Assembly (NCBI RefSeq): GCF_000220065.1
Contig: NZ_AFQU01000001.1
Location: forward strand, 62,001 to 126,000
Direction of reading: 5' to 3'
Length of the DNA: 64,000 bases
From: Streptococcus sp. oral taxon 056 str. F0418
Lineage (GTDB): Bacteria > Bacillota > Bacilli > Lactobacillales > Streptococcaceae
Shown here one piece after another: positions 39,080 to 48,705 of this stretch (its first letter is position 1; every line of letters starts with the position of its first letter). The position numbers and the translations under genes are program-made. The notes beneath the pieces were generated by a model that was not told the DNA's origin, did no database searches, and saw nothing but the letters and a program-made list of their open reading frames with translations.

Positions 39080-40063
39080 ATGCTTAATGATTTTCAAGTT
39101 TTTGATTATGAAGATATTCAATTGATTCCAGCAAAGTGTATCGTTCAAAGCCGTTCAGAGGCAGATACAAGGGTGACTTTTGGTAAACATACCTTTCGTA
39201 TGCCGGTTGTACCATCTAATATGCAGACGATTATCGACGAAGATGTAGCAGAAGAATTGGCTAAAGGTGGTTATTTCTATATTATGCATCGCTTTGATGA
39301 AGCAGGACGAAAGCCATTTATTAAACGGATGCACGATAAAGGTTTGATCGCTTCTATATCGGTAGGGGTAAAGGAATACGAATATGACTTTATCACTAGT
39401 TTGAAGGATGATGCGCCTGAGTATATTACAATTGATATAGCGCATGGACATTCCGATAGTGTTATTCGGATGATCCGACATATCAAGAAAGAGCTACATG
39501 ACACTTTTGTCATTGCTGGGAATGTTGGTACACCTGAAGCGGTTCGTGAGCTGGAAAATGCTGGGGCAGATGCGACAAAAGTGGGGATTGGACCAGGTAA
39601 GGTTTGTATCACTAAAGTGAAGACTGGTTTTGGTACAGGTGGCTGGCAATTATCAGCACTTCGCTGGTGTTCAAAAGTTGCCCGCAAACCGATTATTGCT
39701 GACGGTGGTATTCGAACACATGGTGACATTGCGAAATCTATCCGTTTTGGAGCTAGCATGGTAATGATTGGATCGCTGTTCGCAGGTCATATAGAAAGTC
39801 CGGGAGAAACCATTGAAATAGATGGAGATAAATTCAAGGAGTATTACGGTTCTGCATCTGAATACCAGAAAGGAGCCTACAAAAATGTAGAAGGTAAGAA
39901 AATTCTATTGCCAGCTAAAGGTCATTTACAAGATACTTTAACTGAGATGGAGCAGGATTTACAAAGTTCGATTTCCTATGCTGGTGGTCGCGACTTGCAC
40001 AGTCTGACACGAGTAGACTATGTTATTGTTAAAAATTCTATTTGGAACGGCGATGCGCATTAA
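39080..40063 (+). CDS. guaC: GMP reductase
   Basis: 327 residues from ATG 39080 (GAGGAAA upstream), the usual GuaC length; the frame extending to 38987 lies over the promoter. It converts GMP to IMP with NADPH, linking guanine and adenine pools. The catalytic cysteine loop reads [20 protein letters not shown], and the NADPH/phosphate loop [16 protein letters not shown]. It is followed by xpt and pbuX, a purine salvage group. Confidence 0.93.
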   Translation: MLNDFQVFDYEDIQLIPAKCIVQSRSEADTRVTFGKHTFRMPVVPSNMQTIIDEDVAEELAKGGYFYIMHRFDEAGRKPFIKRMHDKGLIASISVGVKEYEYDFITSLKDDAPEYITIDIAHGHSDSVIRMIRHIKKELHDTFVIAGNVGTPEAVRELENAGADATKVGIGPGKVCITKVKTGFGTGGWQLSALRWCSKVARKPIIADGGIRTHGDIAKSIRFGASMVMIGSLFAGHIESPGETIEIDGDKFKEYYGSASEYQKGAYKNVEGKKILLPAKGHLQDTLTEMEQDLQSSISYAGGRDLHSLTRVDYVIVKNSIWNGDAH

Positions 40064-40252
40064 TGATTCATAAATATAGAACGTGTAATAATCTTGCTAA
40101 TAGGCGGTGCAAGATTTCTACAAAATACCAAACACCTAGCAATAAGTGTGTCTAATAGTTACTTGTTACTATTGAGTAGTAGCTTGCTTGTCTAAAATCA
40201 AAGGACTTGTTTAGTGAGAGCAAGTTCTTTGATTTATTAAAAAGGAGTTATA
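40064..40252 (+). promoter_or_regulatory. Structured leader before xpt, possible purine-dependent attenuator
   Basis: A 7-bp stem ATCTTGC/GCAAGAT (40090-40115) is followed by TTCTAC, a distant echo of the purine riboswitch J2/3 element. The usual CCGTAAA loop and GACTA segment are missing. A strong hairpin, AATCAAAGGACTTG with CAAGTTCTTTGATT (about 40197-40233), sits directly before the ribosome site and could act as attenuator. I do not call it a riboswitch. Confidence 0.4.
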
Positions 40253-40834
40253 ATGAAAAAATTAGAAGAACGAATCCTTCGAGATGGCAATGTTTTAGGA
40301 GAGAATATTCTGAAAGTAGATTCTTTCTTAACCCATCAAGTTGATTTTTCTCTGATGAAAGAGATTGGCCAAGTGTTTGCAGAAAAGTTTTGCAACGCTG
40401 GCATTACTAAGGTTGTAACAATTGAGGCTTCTGGTATTGCGCCTGCTATCTATGTCGCAGATTCTTTGAATGTCCCCATGATATTTGCTAAAAAATCAAA
40501 AAATATCACGATGACCGAGGGAATTTTAACAGCAGAAGTGTATTCCTTTACAAAGCAAGTGACCTCCACCGTTTCGATTGCTGAAAAGTTTCTTGATGCT
40601 AGTGATAAAGTTTTGATTATTGATGATTTCTTAGCTAATGGTCAAGCTGCCAAAGGATTAGTTGAGATTATTCAACAAGCAGGAGCGCAGGTTGAGGCGA
40701 TTGGGATTGTCATAGAGAAGTCTTTCCAAGACGGCCGTAACCTACTGGAAGAAGCAGGCCAAAAAGTTGTCTCCTTAGCACGAATTGAAAAATTTGTGGA
40801 TGGGAAAGTTGTGTTTGGAAAGGCAGATGCTTAA
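40253..40834 (+). CDS. xpt: Xanthine phosphoribosyltransferase
   Basis: 193 residues, start after AAAAAGGAG. It converts xanthine and PRPP to XMP in salvage. The PRPP-binding motif is [16 protein letters not shown], and the opening [20 protein letters not shown] is characteristic of Xpt. It runs directly into pbuX, its transport partner. Confidence 0.94.
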   Translation: MKKLEERILRDGNVLGENILKVDSFLTHQVDFSLMKEIGQVFAEKFCNAGITKVVTIEASGIAPAIYVADSLNVPMIFAKKSKNITMTEGILTAEVYSFTKQVTSTVSIAEKFLDASDKVLIIDDFLANGQAAKGLVEIIQQAGAQVEAIGIVIEKSFQDGRNLLEEAGQKVVSLARIEKFVDGKVVFGKADA

Positions 40835-40835
40835 G

Positions 40836-42101
40836 ATGGATTATAAAGAAGAAAAACACTCGCAAGCCGCTATTTTAGGCTTACAGCACTTACTGGCTAT
40901 GTATTCAGGTTCGATTTTAGTGCCGATTATGATTGCTAGTGCATTGGGGTATTCTGCTGAACAGTTGACCTATCTGATTTCGACAGATATTTTTATGTGC
41001 GGGATTGCTACTTTTTTACAGTTACAATTGAATAAATATTTTGGTATAGGATTACCAATAGTTTTAGGTGTGGCTTTCCAATCAGTTGCTCCCCTTATTA
41101 TGATTGGGCAAAATCATGGAAGTGGAGCTATGTTTGGCGCATTGATTGTTTCTGGGATCTATGTGATTCTCATTTCTGGAATTTTCTCAAAGATTGCGAA
41201 CCTTTTTCCAGCAGTTGTGACCGGATCGGTGATTACGACGATCGGCTTGACTTTAATACCAGTAGCCATCGGTAATATGGGAAATAACGTTGAAAAACCA
41301 ACTGCACAAAGTTTGCTTTTAGCTACTGTGACAGTTTTAATCATTCTAATGATTAATATTTTTACCAAGGGCTTTATCAAATCGATAGCCATCTTGATTG
41401 GCTTAGTTGTTGGTACTATTATTGCTGGAGCTATGGGATTGGTTGATTTGACTCCAGTTTTTCAAGCTCCGATTGTTCATATTCCGACACCTTTTTACTT
41501 TGGTATACCAAAATTTGAACTATCCTCCATTGTTATGATGTGTATTATTGCGACTGTTTCAATGGTTGAGTCAACAGGTGTTTATCTTGCTTTATCCGAT
41601 ATTACAAAAGATAAAATTGATCAAATACGTCTGCGAAATGGCTATCGTGCGGAAGGGCTGGCTGTATTGCTTGGTGGATTTTTTAATACATTTCCTTATA
41701 CTGGATTTTCTCAGAATGTTGGTTTGGTCAAATTATCCGGTATCAAAACACGCTTACCCATATATTATGCAGCAGGTTTTCTAATTCTCTTAGGACTATT
41801 ACCTAAGTTTGGCGCATTAGCACAGATTATCCCTGCACCAGTTCTTGGTGGTGCAATGCTTGTCATGTTTGGATTTGTATCACTTCAGGGCATGCAGATA
41901 TTAGCACGTGTGGATTTTGAACACCATGAGCATAATTTCTTAATCGCAGCAGTCTCTATTTCCGCAGGAGTAGGTCTGAATGGAAGTACTCTTTTTAACA
42001 GCCTTCCAACCAGCTTACAAATGTTCTTCTCAAATGGTATTGTTATGGCTAGTATGATTGCGATTATCTTAAACATTATTTTAAATCGAAAAAATAAATA
42101 A
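40836..42101 (+). CDS. pbuX: Xanthine permease (NCS2 family)
   Basis: 421 residues and about 12-14 membrane segments. NCS2 landmarks are GLQHLLAMYSGSILVPIMI, STDIFMCGIATFLQL and the substrate motif NTFPYTGFSQNVGLV. I chose ATG 40836, just after the xpt stop, for its spacing from GGAAAGG; 40827 is possible. It imports xanthine for Xpt. Confidence 0.92.
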   Translation: MDYKEEKHSQAAILGLQHLLAMYSGSILVPIMIASALGYSAEQLTYLISTDIFMCGIATFLQLQLNKYFGIGLPIVLGVAFQSVAPLIMIGQNHGSGAMFGALIVSGIYVILISGIFSKIANLFPAVVTGSVITTIGLTLIPVAIGNMGNNVEKPTAQSLLLATVTVLIILMINIFTKGFIKSIAILIGLVVGTIIAGAMGLVDLTPVFQAPIVHIPTPFYFGIPKFELSSIVMMCIIATVSMVESTGVYLALSDITKDKIDQIRLRNGYRAEGLAVLLGGFFNTFPYTGFSQNVGLVKLSGIKTRLPIYYAAGFLILLGLLPKFGALAQIIPAPVLGGAMLVMFGFVSLQGMQILARVDFEHHEHNFLIAAVSISAGVGLNGSTLFNSLPTSLQMFFSNGIVMASMIAIILNIILNRKNK

Positions 42102-42178
42102 AAAAAGCTGGCTTTAACTGTCTCAAATAATTAGATTTCTTGTCTAATATTTGGGATCAGTATAGCCAAGCTCTTTTT
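42101..42178. terminator. pbuX terminator carrying an IS3-end-like hairpin
   Basis: The outer arms AGCTGGCTTTAACTG and CAGTATAGCCAAGCT pair, with A and T runs on either side. The inner part, CAAATAATTAGA/TCTAATATTTG, resembles the IS hairpin at 3412-3448 (GTCTAATATTTGGGATCAGT against GTCTAACTTTTGGGGCAGT). It could serve both pbuX and the convergent tautomerase gene. Confidence 0.65.
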
Positions 42179-42229
42179 ACTATTTCCAAAAATGCAACAA
42201 GCAGTTTGACAAGGAAATAATGACGCACA

Positions 42230-42412
42230 CTATTTGGTACGCATTTCACCTTGAGGATAATATGTTCCTTCTGGCATGTCGTTGATGATAACATGAACAG
42301 CTGACAAAGGAGCACCAGTATTTCTGACAACAGCCTCTGTCACTTCTTTTGCTAGAGCTTTCTTTTGCTCTAAAGTACGCCCTTCAAATAAATCAATTCG
42401 AACAAATGGCAT
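42230..42412 (-). CDS. 4-oxalocrotonate tautomerase family protein
   Basis: 60 residues: MPFVRIDLFEGRTLEQKK. Pro-1, exposed after Met removal, is the catalytic base of the family; an arginine at position 12 also fits. AGGAGA precedes the start. The physiological substrate in streptococci is unknown. It is divergent from tdk and convergent with pbuX. Confidence 0.88.
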   Translation of the reverse strand: MPFVRIDLFEGRTLEQKKALAKEVTEAVVRNTGAPLSAVHVIINDMPEGTYYPQGEMRTK

Positions 42413-42531
42413 ATTATATCTCCTTTCTTTTGTTAATAGTATTTTATCACAAATAAGGTTTTATTGCTTGGTCAATTATGGTACAATGGAGTATAGTAAT
42501 TTTGAGATATGAAAGAAGAAATAGATAAAAT

Positions 42532-43104
42532 ATGGCTCAATTATATTATAAATATGGCACTATGAATTCGGGTAAAACAATTGAGATTTTAAAAGTAGCT
42601 CATAACTACGAGGAGCAAGGAAAAAGTGTAGTCATTATGACTAGTGCGATTGACACTCGAGATGGTGTGGGGTATGTATCAAGTCGGATTGGTATGAGAC
42701 GCCAGGCGATGGCAATTGAAGAAGATACAGATATTTTGGGTTATATTAAAAATTTACCAGAAAAACCTTTTTGCATTTTAATTGATGAGGCCCAATTTTT
42801 GAAACGCCATCATGTTTATGACTTAGCGAGAGTTGTAGATGAGCTGGATGTTCCAGTTATGGCTTTTGGACTTAAAAATGATTTTCGCAACGAGCTTTTT
42901 GAAGGATCTAAACACCTTCTTCTTTTGGCAGATAAACTTGACGAAATCAAAACGATTTGTCAATTTTGCTCTAAAAAGGCTACTATGGTTTTGCGAACGG
43001 ATCATGGACACCCCATATATGACGGAGAACAGATTCAAATCGGTGGCAATGAAACATATATTCCAGTTTGCCGGAAGCATTATTTCAATCCCCCTATTCA
43101 TTAA
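42532..43104 (+). CDS. tdk: Thymidine kinase
   Basis: 190 residues. It phosphorylates thymidine with ATP. The P-loop is [12 protein letters not shown], the Walker B-like motif is [10 protein letters not shown], and zinc ligands are in CQFCSKKA and VCRKHY. A TGn-extended TACAAT lies at 42482-42487. It leads the conserved tdk-prfA-prmC-sua5-glyA run. Confidence 0.95.
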   Translation: MAQLYYKYGTMNSGKTIEILKVAHNYEEQGKSVVIMTSAIDTRDGVGYVSSRIGMRRQAMAIEEDTDILGYIKNLPEKPFCILIDEAQFLKRHHVYDLARVVDELDVPVMAFGLKNDFRNELFEGSKHLLLLADKLDEIKTICQFCSKKATMVLRTDHGHPIYDGEQIQIGGNETYIPVCRKHYFNPPIH

Positions 43105-43133
43105 AAGGAAAGTACAAGGAGAAGTTAAGAAAA

Positions 43134-44213
43134 ATGAATATTTATGATCAACTACAAGCGGTAGAAGATCGCTATGAAGAACTTGGTGAGCTTTTGAGTG
43201 ACCCAGATGTAGTTAGTGATACTAAGCGCTTTATGGAGCTTTCTAAGGAAGAAGCCAGCACCCGTGATACGGTGACGGCTTATCGGGAATATAAAAAAGT
43301 CCTTCAAAATATCATAGACGCTGAAGAAATGATTAAGGATGCTTCTGGTGATGCTGACTTGGAAGAAATGGCTAAGCAAGAGTTGAAAGATGCCAAGGCT
43401 GAAAAAGAAGAATATGAGGAAAAACTGAAAATCCTTCTTTTACCGAAAGATCCAAATGATGACAAGAATATTATCCTTGAAATCCGTGGTGCAGCGGGAG
43501 GAGATGAGGCTCAGTTGTTTGCTGGAGATCTCTTACAGATGTATCAAAAATATGCCGAAAGCCAAGGATGGCGTTTTGAAGTTATGGAAGCTTCTTATAA
43601 TGGTGTAGGTGGCATCAAAGAAGTGGTCGCAATGGTATCTGGCCAGTCGGTCTACTCAAAGCTTAAGTATGAATCTGGTGCTCATCGTGTACAACGGGTT
43701 CCTGTAACCGAAAGTCAAGGTCGTGTTCATACCTCAACAGCAACAGTCTTGGTTATGCCAGAAATCGAAGAAGTGGAATACGATATTGATCCTAAAGATC
43801 TTCGTGTTGACATCTACCACGCCTCAGGAGCTGGTGGACAGAACGTCAATAAGGTTGCGACTGCTGTTCGTATCGTTCACTTACCAACCAATATCAAAGT
43901 TGAGATGCAGGAAGAACGTACTCAACAGAAAAACCGCGAAAAAGCAATGAAAATCATCCGAGCTCGTGTAGCAGATCATTTTGCTCAAATCGCTCAAGAT
44001 GAGCAGGATGCGGAGCGCAAATCTACTATTGGTACTGGTGATCGATCTGAGCGGATTCGCACCTATAATTTTCCGCAAAACAGGGTAACCGATCACCGCA
44101 TCGGATTGACCTTGCAAAAGCTGGACACGATCTTATCTGGTAAGCTGGATGAAGTTGTTGATGCTTTGGTTCTCTATGACCAAACGCAAAAACTAGAAGA
44201 GCTCAATAAATAA
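43134..44213 (+). CDS. prfA: Peptide chain release factor 1
   Basis: 359 residues from ATG 43134, with AAGGAG 15 bases before it and the usual [20 protein letters not shown] start. The peptidyl-hydrolysis GGQ is in [14 protein letters not shown], and the stop-codon reading PxT element is [16 protein letters not shown]. It acts at UAA and UAG codons. Its stop overlaps the prmC start, and PrmC methylates the GGQ glutamine. Confidence 0.96.
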   Translation: MNIYDQLQAVEDRYEELGELLSDPDVVSDTKRFMELSKEEASTRDTVTAYREYKKVLQNIIDAEEMIKDASGDADLEEMAKQELKDAKAEKEEYEEKLKILLLPKDPNDDKNIILEIRGAAGGDEAQLFAGDLLQMYQKYAESQGWRFEVMEASYNGVGGIKEVVAMVSGQSVYSKLKYESGAHRVQRVPVTESQGRVHTSTATVLVMPEIEEVEYDIDPKDLRVDIYHASGAGGQNVNKVATAVRIVHLPTNIKVEMQEERTQQKNREKAMKIIRARVADHFAQIAQDEQDAERKSTIGTGDRSERIRTYNFPQNRVTDHRIGLTLQKLDTILSGKLDEVVDALVLYDQTQKLEELNK

Positions 44214-45043
44214 TGATATTTGCTCAATATTTGAATCAGTTAGAGCAAGAGTTAGAAGCAGTCGGTGAAGAAGCAGAAAGCCTGTCTTTCGTTTATCGGG
44301 CTCTCCATAAGCTTTCCTTCACAGACTTTGTTCTTAAGCTTCGGACAGAAGTTAGCCAGGAAGACCGTGAGGAGCTAAAAGCAATTCAAGAGCAGCTGCT
44401 TGCTCACAAGCCTGCCCAGTATATCATTGGGAGCAGTGACTTTCACGGTCTGAATCTCAAAGTTGATGAGCGAGTGTTGATTCCAAGACCTGAGACGGAA
44501 GAGCTGGTGGAGCTGATTTTGTCAGAAAATCCCGAAAGTTCTATGTCTGTCTTGGATATTGGGACTGGTAGCGGAGCCATTGCTCTTGCTCTGGCAAACA
44601 GCCGTCCAGACTGGCAGATTACTGCTTCTGATCTGTCAAGTGATGCTCTTGCTTTGGCAAGAGAAAATGCTCAGTCATGCGGACTTAGCCTCACTTTTGT
44701 CCAATCTGATTGTTTGGAAGCAATTAGCGGGAGATTTGACATCATCGTCTCCAACCCGCCCTATATTTCAGAAGCAGATAAGGTCGAAGTTGGACTTAAC
44801 GTCTTAACCTCAGAACCTCATATGGCTCTCTTTGCGGAGGAAGATGGCTATGCCGTCTATCGGAAAATAGCAGAGCAGGCAGGGGATTATCTCACAGAAA
44901 AAGGAAAAATCTATCTGGAAATTGGTTACAAGCAAGGAGATGGCATTAGGGAGTTGCTGAAAAAAAACTTTCCTAAAAAACGAATCCGAGTCTTGAAAGA
45001 TCAATTTGGCAAAGATAGAATGGTGGTAGTGGATAATGGATAA
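44213..45043 (+). CDS. prmC: Release factor glutamine methyltransferase
   Basis: 276 residues. The SAM-binding motif is VLDIGTGSGAIALALA and the glutamine-recognition motif is NPPYISEADK. It modifies the GGQ glutamine of RF1 and RF2. It overlaps prfA by one base and the next gene by 8 bp. It is G+C-richer than the genes to its left. Confidence 0.94.
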   Translation: MIFAQYLNQLEQELEAVGEEAESLSFVYRALHKLSFTDFVLKLRTEVSQEDREELKAIQEQLLAHKPAQYIIGSSDFHGLNLKVDERVLIPRPETEELVELILSENPESSMSVLDIGTGSGAIALALANSRPDWQITASDLSSDALALARENAQSCGLSLTFVQSDCLEAISGRFDIIVSNPPYISEADKVEVGLNVLTSEPHMALFAEEDGYAVYRKIAEQAGDYLTEKGKIYLEIGYKQGDGIRELLKKNFPKKRIRVLKDQFGKDRMVVVDNG

Positions 45044-45626
45044 GATAGAGAAGACTCTTGAAGCAGGAGGAGCAGTTGTCTTGCCGACAGAAACAGTATA
45101 TGGGCTTTTTGCTCAGGCTTTGAATCAAGAGGCGGTTGAGCGAGTCTACGAATTAAAACGAAGACCCCGTGACAAGGCTCTTAATCTCAATGTGGCTAGT
45201 TTAGAAGAGATTTATGCTTTTTCCAAGAACCAACCCAGTTATCTTGAGCAACTCTATCAAGCCTTTTTGCCTGGGCCACTAACTATTATCCTCCAGGGCA
45301 ATGATCGAGTGCCTGCCTGGATAAACTCAGGTATGGAAACCGTGGGCTTTCGGATTCCTAATCATCCAGTTACCCTGGACTTGATTCAAAAGTATGGCCC
45401 CTTGATTGGTCCATCCGCCAATCTTTCTGGAAAAGCCAGTGGAACTTCTTTCCAGCAGATTATGATGGATTTTCAAGAGCATGTCTCGGGAGTAGAAGAT
45501 GACGCCGCTTTGACAGGTCAGGATTCAACTATCCTGGACTTATCTGGAAAAAAGGCTCTTATTTTACGCCAAGGGGCAATCACTCGCGAGGATATTCTCG
45601 CCCAAGTAAATGATATAAAATTTTAA
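45036..45626 (+). CDS. L-threonylcarbamoyladenylate synthase (Sua5/YciO/YrdC)
   Basis: 196 residues. The family core is AVVLPTETVYGLFAQALN, then KRRPRDKALNLNV and LPGPLTIILQG, with GPSANLSGKASGTS near the end. It makes the TC-AMP used for the t6A modification of tRNA. It starts 8 bp inside prmC. Confidence 0.9.
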   Translation: MDKIEKTLEAGGAVVLPTETVYGLFAQALNQEAVERVYELKRRPRDKALNLNVASLEEIYAFSKNQPSYLEQLYQAFLPGPLTIILQGNDRVPAWINSGMETVGFRIPNHPVTLDLIQKYGPLIGPSANLSGKASGTSFQQIMMDFQEHVSGVEDDAALTGQDSTILDLSGKKALILRQGAITREDILAQVNDIKF

Positions 45627-45674
45627 CTTTTAGGACCTAAGGTCCTATTTTCGCAAAAAGAAGGGAGACACCTT

Positions 45675-46937
45675 ATGATTTTTGACCAAGAAGACTACAA
45701 AGCATTTGACCCAGAGATTTGGGAAGCAGTTGCTAAAGAAGAAGAACGTCAGCAACATAATATTGAGCTGATTGCTTCAGAAAATGTCGTTTCTAAAGCT
45801 GTTATGGCTGCTCAAGGTTCTATTTTGACTAATAAATATGCTGAAGGTTACCCAGGTCGCCGTTACTATGGTGGGACTAATGTAGTGGATGTGATTGAGA
45901 GTCTAGCGATTGAGCGCGCCAAGGAAATCTTTGGTGCTAAATTTGCCAATGTGCAACCTCACTCAGGTAGTCAGGCTAATTGCGCAGCTTATATGGCTTT
46001 GATTGAGCCAGGTGATACAGTTATGGGCATGGATTTGTCTGCGGGCGGCCACTTGACTCATGGTGCTTCAGTCAGCTTCTCTGGTCAAACCTATAATTTT
46101 GTATCCTATAGTGTTGATCCAGAAACAGAATTGCTGGACTTTGATGCCATTCTCAAACAAGCCAAAGAGGTTCAGCCTAAGCTGATTGTGGCGGGAGCTT
46201 CAGCTTACTCTCATATCATTGACTTCTCAAAATTCCGTGAAATCGCTGATGCGGTAGGGGCTAAGCTCATGGTTGATATGGCTCACATCGCTGGCTTGGT
46301 CGCTGCAGGTCTCCATCCAAGCCCTGTGCCTTATGCGGATATCACAACTACGACGACCCACAAGACCTTGCGCGGACCTCGCGGCGGTTTGATTTTGACC
46401 AATGATGAAGACTTGGCTAAGAAGATCAACTCAGCTATCTTCCCAGGCATTCAGGGTGGACCGTTGGAGCATGTTATTGCAGCCAAAGCGGTTGCCTTTA
46501 AAGAAGTGCTTGACCCAGCTTTCAAGGTTTATGCACAGCAGATTTTGGATAATGCTCAAGCTATGGCCCAAGTCTTCCGTCAACATGACAAGTTCCGTGT
46601 GATTTCTGACGGCACCGAAAATCACCTTTTCTTAGTGGATGTCACTAAGGTTGTAGAAAATGGAAAAGTCGCTCAAAATCTCTTGGATGAAGTCAATATT
46701 ACCCTTAATAAAAACTCCATCCCTTACGAGGCTTTGTCACCGTTTAAGACTAGTGGAATTCGTATCGGTACAGCAGCTATTGCAGCTAGAGGCTTTGGTG
46801 TAACAGAAAGTATCAAGGTAGCAGAGCTTATTATCAAGGCGCTGGAAAACGCTGAAAACGAAGCGGTGCTGAATCAGGTGCGGGCTGAAGTTCGGGAACT
46901 GACGGATGCTTTTCCACTCTATGAGGGCTTGAACTAA
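45675..46937 (+). CDS. glyA: Serine hydroxymethyltransferase
   Basis: 420 residues. It interconverts serine and glycine with tetrahydrofolate, feeding one-carbon units. The PLP lysine is in [15 protein letters not shown], and the substrate loop is [16 protein letters not shown] short hairpin, AGGACCTAAGGTCCT, lies just before the ribosome site AAGGGAG. Confidence 0.96.
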   Translation: MIFDQEDYKAFDPEIWEAVAKEEERQQHNIELIASENVVSKAVMAAQGSILTNKYAEGYPGRRYYGGTNVVDVIESLAIERAKEIFGAKFANVQPHSGSQANCAAYMALIEPGDTVMGMDLSAGGHLTHGASVSFSGQTYNFVSYSVDPETELLDFDAILKQAKEVQPKLIVAGASAYSHIIDFSKFREIADAVGAKLMVDMAHIAGLVAAGLHPSPVPYADITTTTTHKTLRGPRGGLILTNDEDLAKKINSAIFPGIQGGPLEHVIAAKAVAFKEVLDPAFKVYAQQILDNAQAMAQVFRQHDKFRVISDGTENHLFLVDVTKVVENGKVAQNLLDEVNITLNKNSIPYEALSPFKTSGIRIGTAAIAARGFGVTESIKVAELIIKALENAENEAVLNQVRAEVRELTDAFPLYEGLN

Positions 46938-46938
46938 G

Positions 46939-47913
46939 ATGGATATTTACGTAAAAAAAGCGATTATTCATCAATTCAGTCCAGCTGACACCGAACTGCT
47001 GTTGGCGGATAAATTACTCAACATCACTCCCAAGATTGAAGAATACCTGCGCAAGAAAATCGAGCGAGTCTATTCTGACGATGCTAAAACAGGTGTTTTC
47101 GATCCTGAAAACGTCTTTTTAGCCCAGCTTTCAGACGACCTACTGGAAACGTCAGTGACAATTGCCAAGCTCTGGCAGGAGGAGTTTTCAGTCAGTGAAA
47201 ATCAGAAAACCAATGATCTGATTTTTGTTCAGTTTGACAAAGAAGGTGTGGAGCACTTTGCTTTTCTGCGGATTGCTCTGCGGGAAACTCTTACCCACTT
47301 GGGCGGCGAGGTGGACAATCCTATCAAGCTGACCCAGAACAATCTACCTGGCTTTGGTACAGGCGCAGACGAGGCTTTGGTCATCAATCTCAAATCTCGC
47401 AAGTACCATCTGATTGAAAAACGCATCAAGTACAATGGCACATTTCTCAATTATATGTCTGACAATCTCTTGCAAGTAAACCCGACAATCTCAGCTAAGA
47501 AATCAATCAAAGCGCTTGAGAAGACTGCTCAAAAAGTTGCCGAAAGCTTTAATAAAGACGATTTTCAGTTCCAGTCCAAGGTCAAATCCAGTATTTTCAA
47601 AAATCTGGAAGAAAATGATGAATTATCTCCTGAGAAGTTAGCTGATGATCTTTTTGACAACAATCTAACTGCCCGACTTACCTTTATCGACCAAGTCAAG
47701 GAGACTATTCCTGAGCCAGTCAAGTTTGATGAGATTGATAGTAGCCGTCAGAAGAAAAAGTTTGAAAATCAGAAACTCTCCCTTTCAAACGGAATTGAGC
47801 TCATCGTTCCTAATAATATCTATCAGGACGCAGAGTCGGTAGAATTTATCCAGAACGACAACGGGACCTATTCTATTTTGATTAAGAACATCGAGGATAT
47901 CCAAAATAAATAA
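46939..47913 (+). CDS. 37-kDa nucleoid-associated protein (NdpA/YejK family)
   Basis: 324 residues starting 2 bp after glyA. It has the family layout: an acidic N-terminal half, [24 protein letters not shown] central segment, and [15 protein letters not shown] near the C-terminus. Family members associate with nucleoid DNA; the exact role is unclear. It is followed without a gap by a lysozyme-like gene. Confidence 0.82.
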   Translation: MDIYVKKAIIHQFSPADTELLLADKLLNITPKIEEYLRKKIERVYSDDAKTGVFDPENVFLAQLSDDLLETSVTIAKLWQEEFSVSENQKTNDLIFVQFDKEGVEHFAFLRIALRETLTHLGGEVDNPIKLTQNNLPGFGTGADEALVINLKSRKYHLIEKRIKYNGTFLNYMSDNLLQVNPTISAKKSIKALEKTAQKVAESFNKDDFQFQSKVKSSIFKNLEENDELSPEKLADDLFDNNLTARLTFIDQVKETIPEPVKFDEIDSSRQKKKFENQKLSLSNGIELIVPNNIYQDAESVEFIQNDNGTYSILIKNIEDIQNK

Positions 47914-48515
47914 TGTTTAAATTTCTAAGAAGACTGATTTTAGTCCTTTTCGTGCTCTTTGCTGGCTATAAGATTTATCAGGTTCATCATGATGTCAAGC
48001 AGGTCATGAAGTATCAGACTTTGGTCAGAGAAGTGCTGGACGAGCAGGACACTGCGGCCAATGAAGAATTAGTACTGGCCATGATTTATACAGAAACCAA
48101 GGGAAAAAATTCTGATGTCATGCAGTCTAGTGAAAGTGCAACCGGTCAGACCGATGTCATCACGGACAATAAAGAAAGTATTCGCCAGGGCGTCCAGACC
48201 TTATCTGATAACCTAGAGTTAGCCAGCGAGAAAAAAGTGGATGTTTGGACAGCAGTACAAGCCTATAATTTTGGACAAGCCTATATCGACTACGTAGCTA
48301 AAAACGGCGGTGAAAATACGCTGGAGCTGGCTAAGAAATATTCAAAAGATGTGGTAGCGCCAAGTTTAGGAAATGTAACTGGCAAGACCTATGTCTATCT
48401 CAGTCCTATTTCTCTCTTTCGTGGCAGTAAATTATACATTAACGGAGGTAATTTTTACTATTCAAGATTGGTCAGACTAAACATGTATATTATGAGAGTT
48501 ATGAATTGGTTTTAA
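47913..48515 (+). CDS. Lysozyme-like membrane-anchored protein
   Basis: 200 residues: an N-terminal membrane anchor ([20 protein letters not shown]) and an outer domain of the lysozyme-like family, with probable catalytic glutamate in [13 protein letters not shown] and the [13 protein letters not shown] segment. It probably cuts peptidoglycan. It overlaps the preceding stop and ends at a terminator, closing the tdk-glyA run. Confidence 0.8.
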   Translation: MFKFLRRLILVLFVLFAGYKIYQVHHDVKQVMKYQTLVREVLDEQDTAANEELVLAMIYTETKGKNSDVMQSSESATGQTDVITDNKESIRQGVQTLSDNLELASEKKVDVWTAVQAYNFGQAYIDYVAKNGGENTLELAKKYSKDVVAPSLGNVTGKTYVYLSPISLFRGSKLYINGGNFYYSRLVRLNMYIMRVMNWF

Positions 48516-48527
48516 TTTTTTGATACT

Positions 48528-48570
48528 AGCTTAAAAATTTGATGATCTAATTTTTAAGCTTTTTATTTAT
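48528..48570 (+). terminator. Terminator after the lysozyme-like gene
   Basis: AGCTTAAAAATT (48528-48539) pairs perfectly with AATTTTTAAGCT (48549-48560), then TTTTATTT. Confidence 0.8.
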
Positions 48571-48705
48571 AATTTTCTTGTCCTTAATAACTAGCCGATT
48601 ATAAATTGTCAAGCTATATATAGCCATTTAAAGCAGAATATTGTATAATAAGAATGTTATATATAAAAATATTGTAATTAAATGATTATCTAGGAGAATT
48701 TTTAA

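Noticed and set aside
40064..40160. Guanine riboswitch before xpt
   Set aside because: A stem and TTCTAC are present, but the conserved CCGTAAA loop and GACTA joining segment are not, and no closing P1 stem could be drawn.
45627..45674. Terminator between the sua5-like gene and glyA
   Set aside because: AGGACC/GGTCCT is only a 6-bp stem with a weak T run, so full termination is doubtful; it may merely lower expression.
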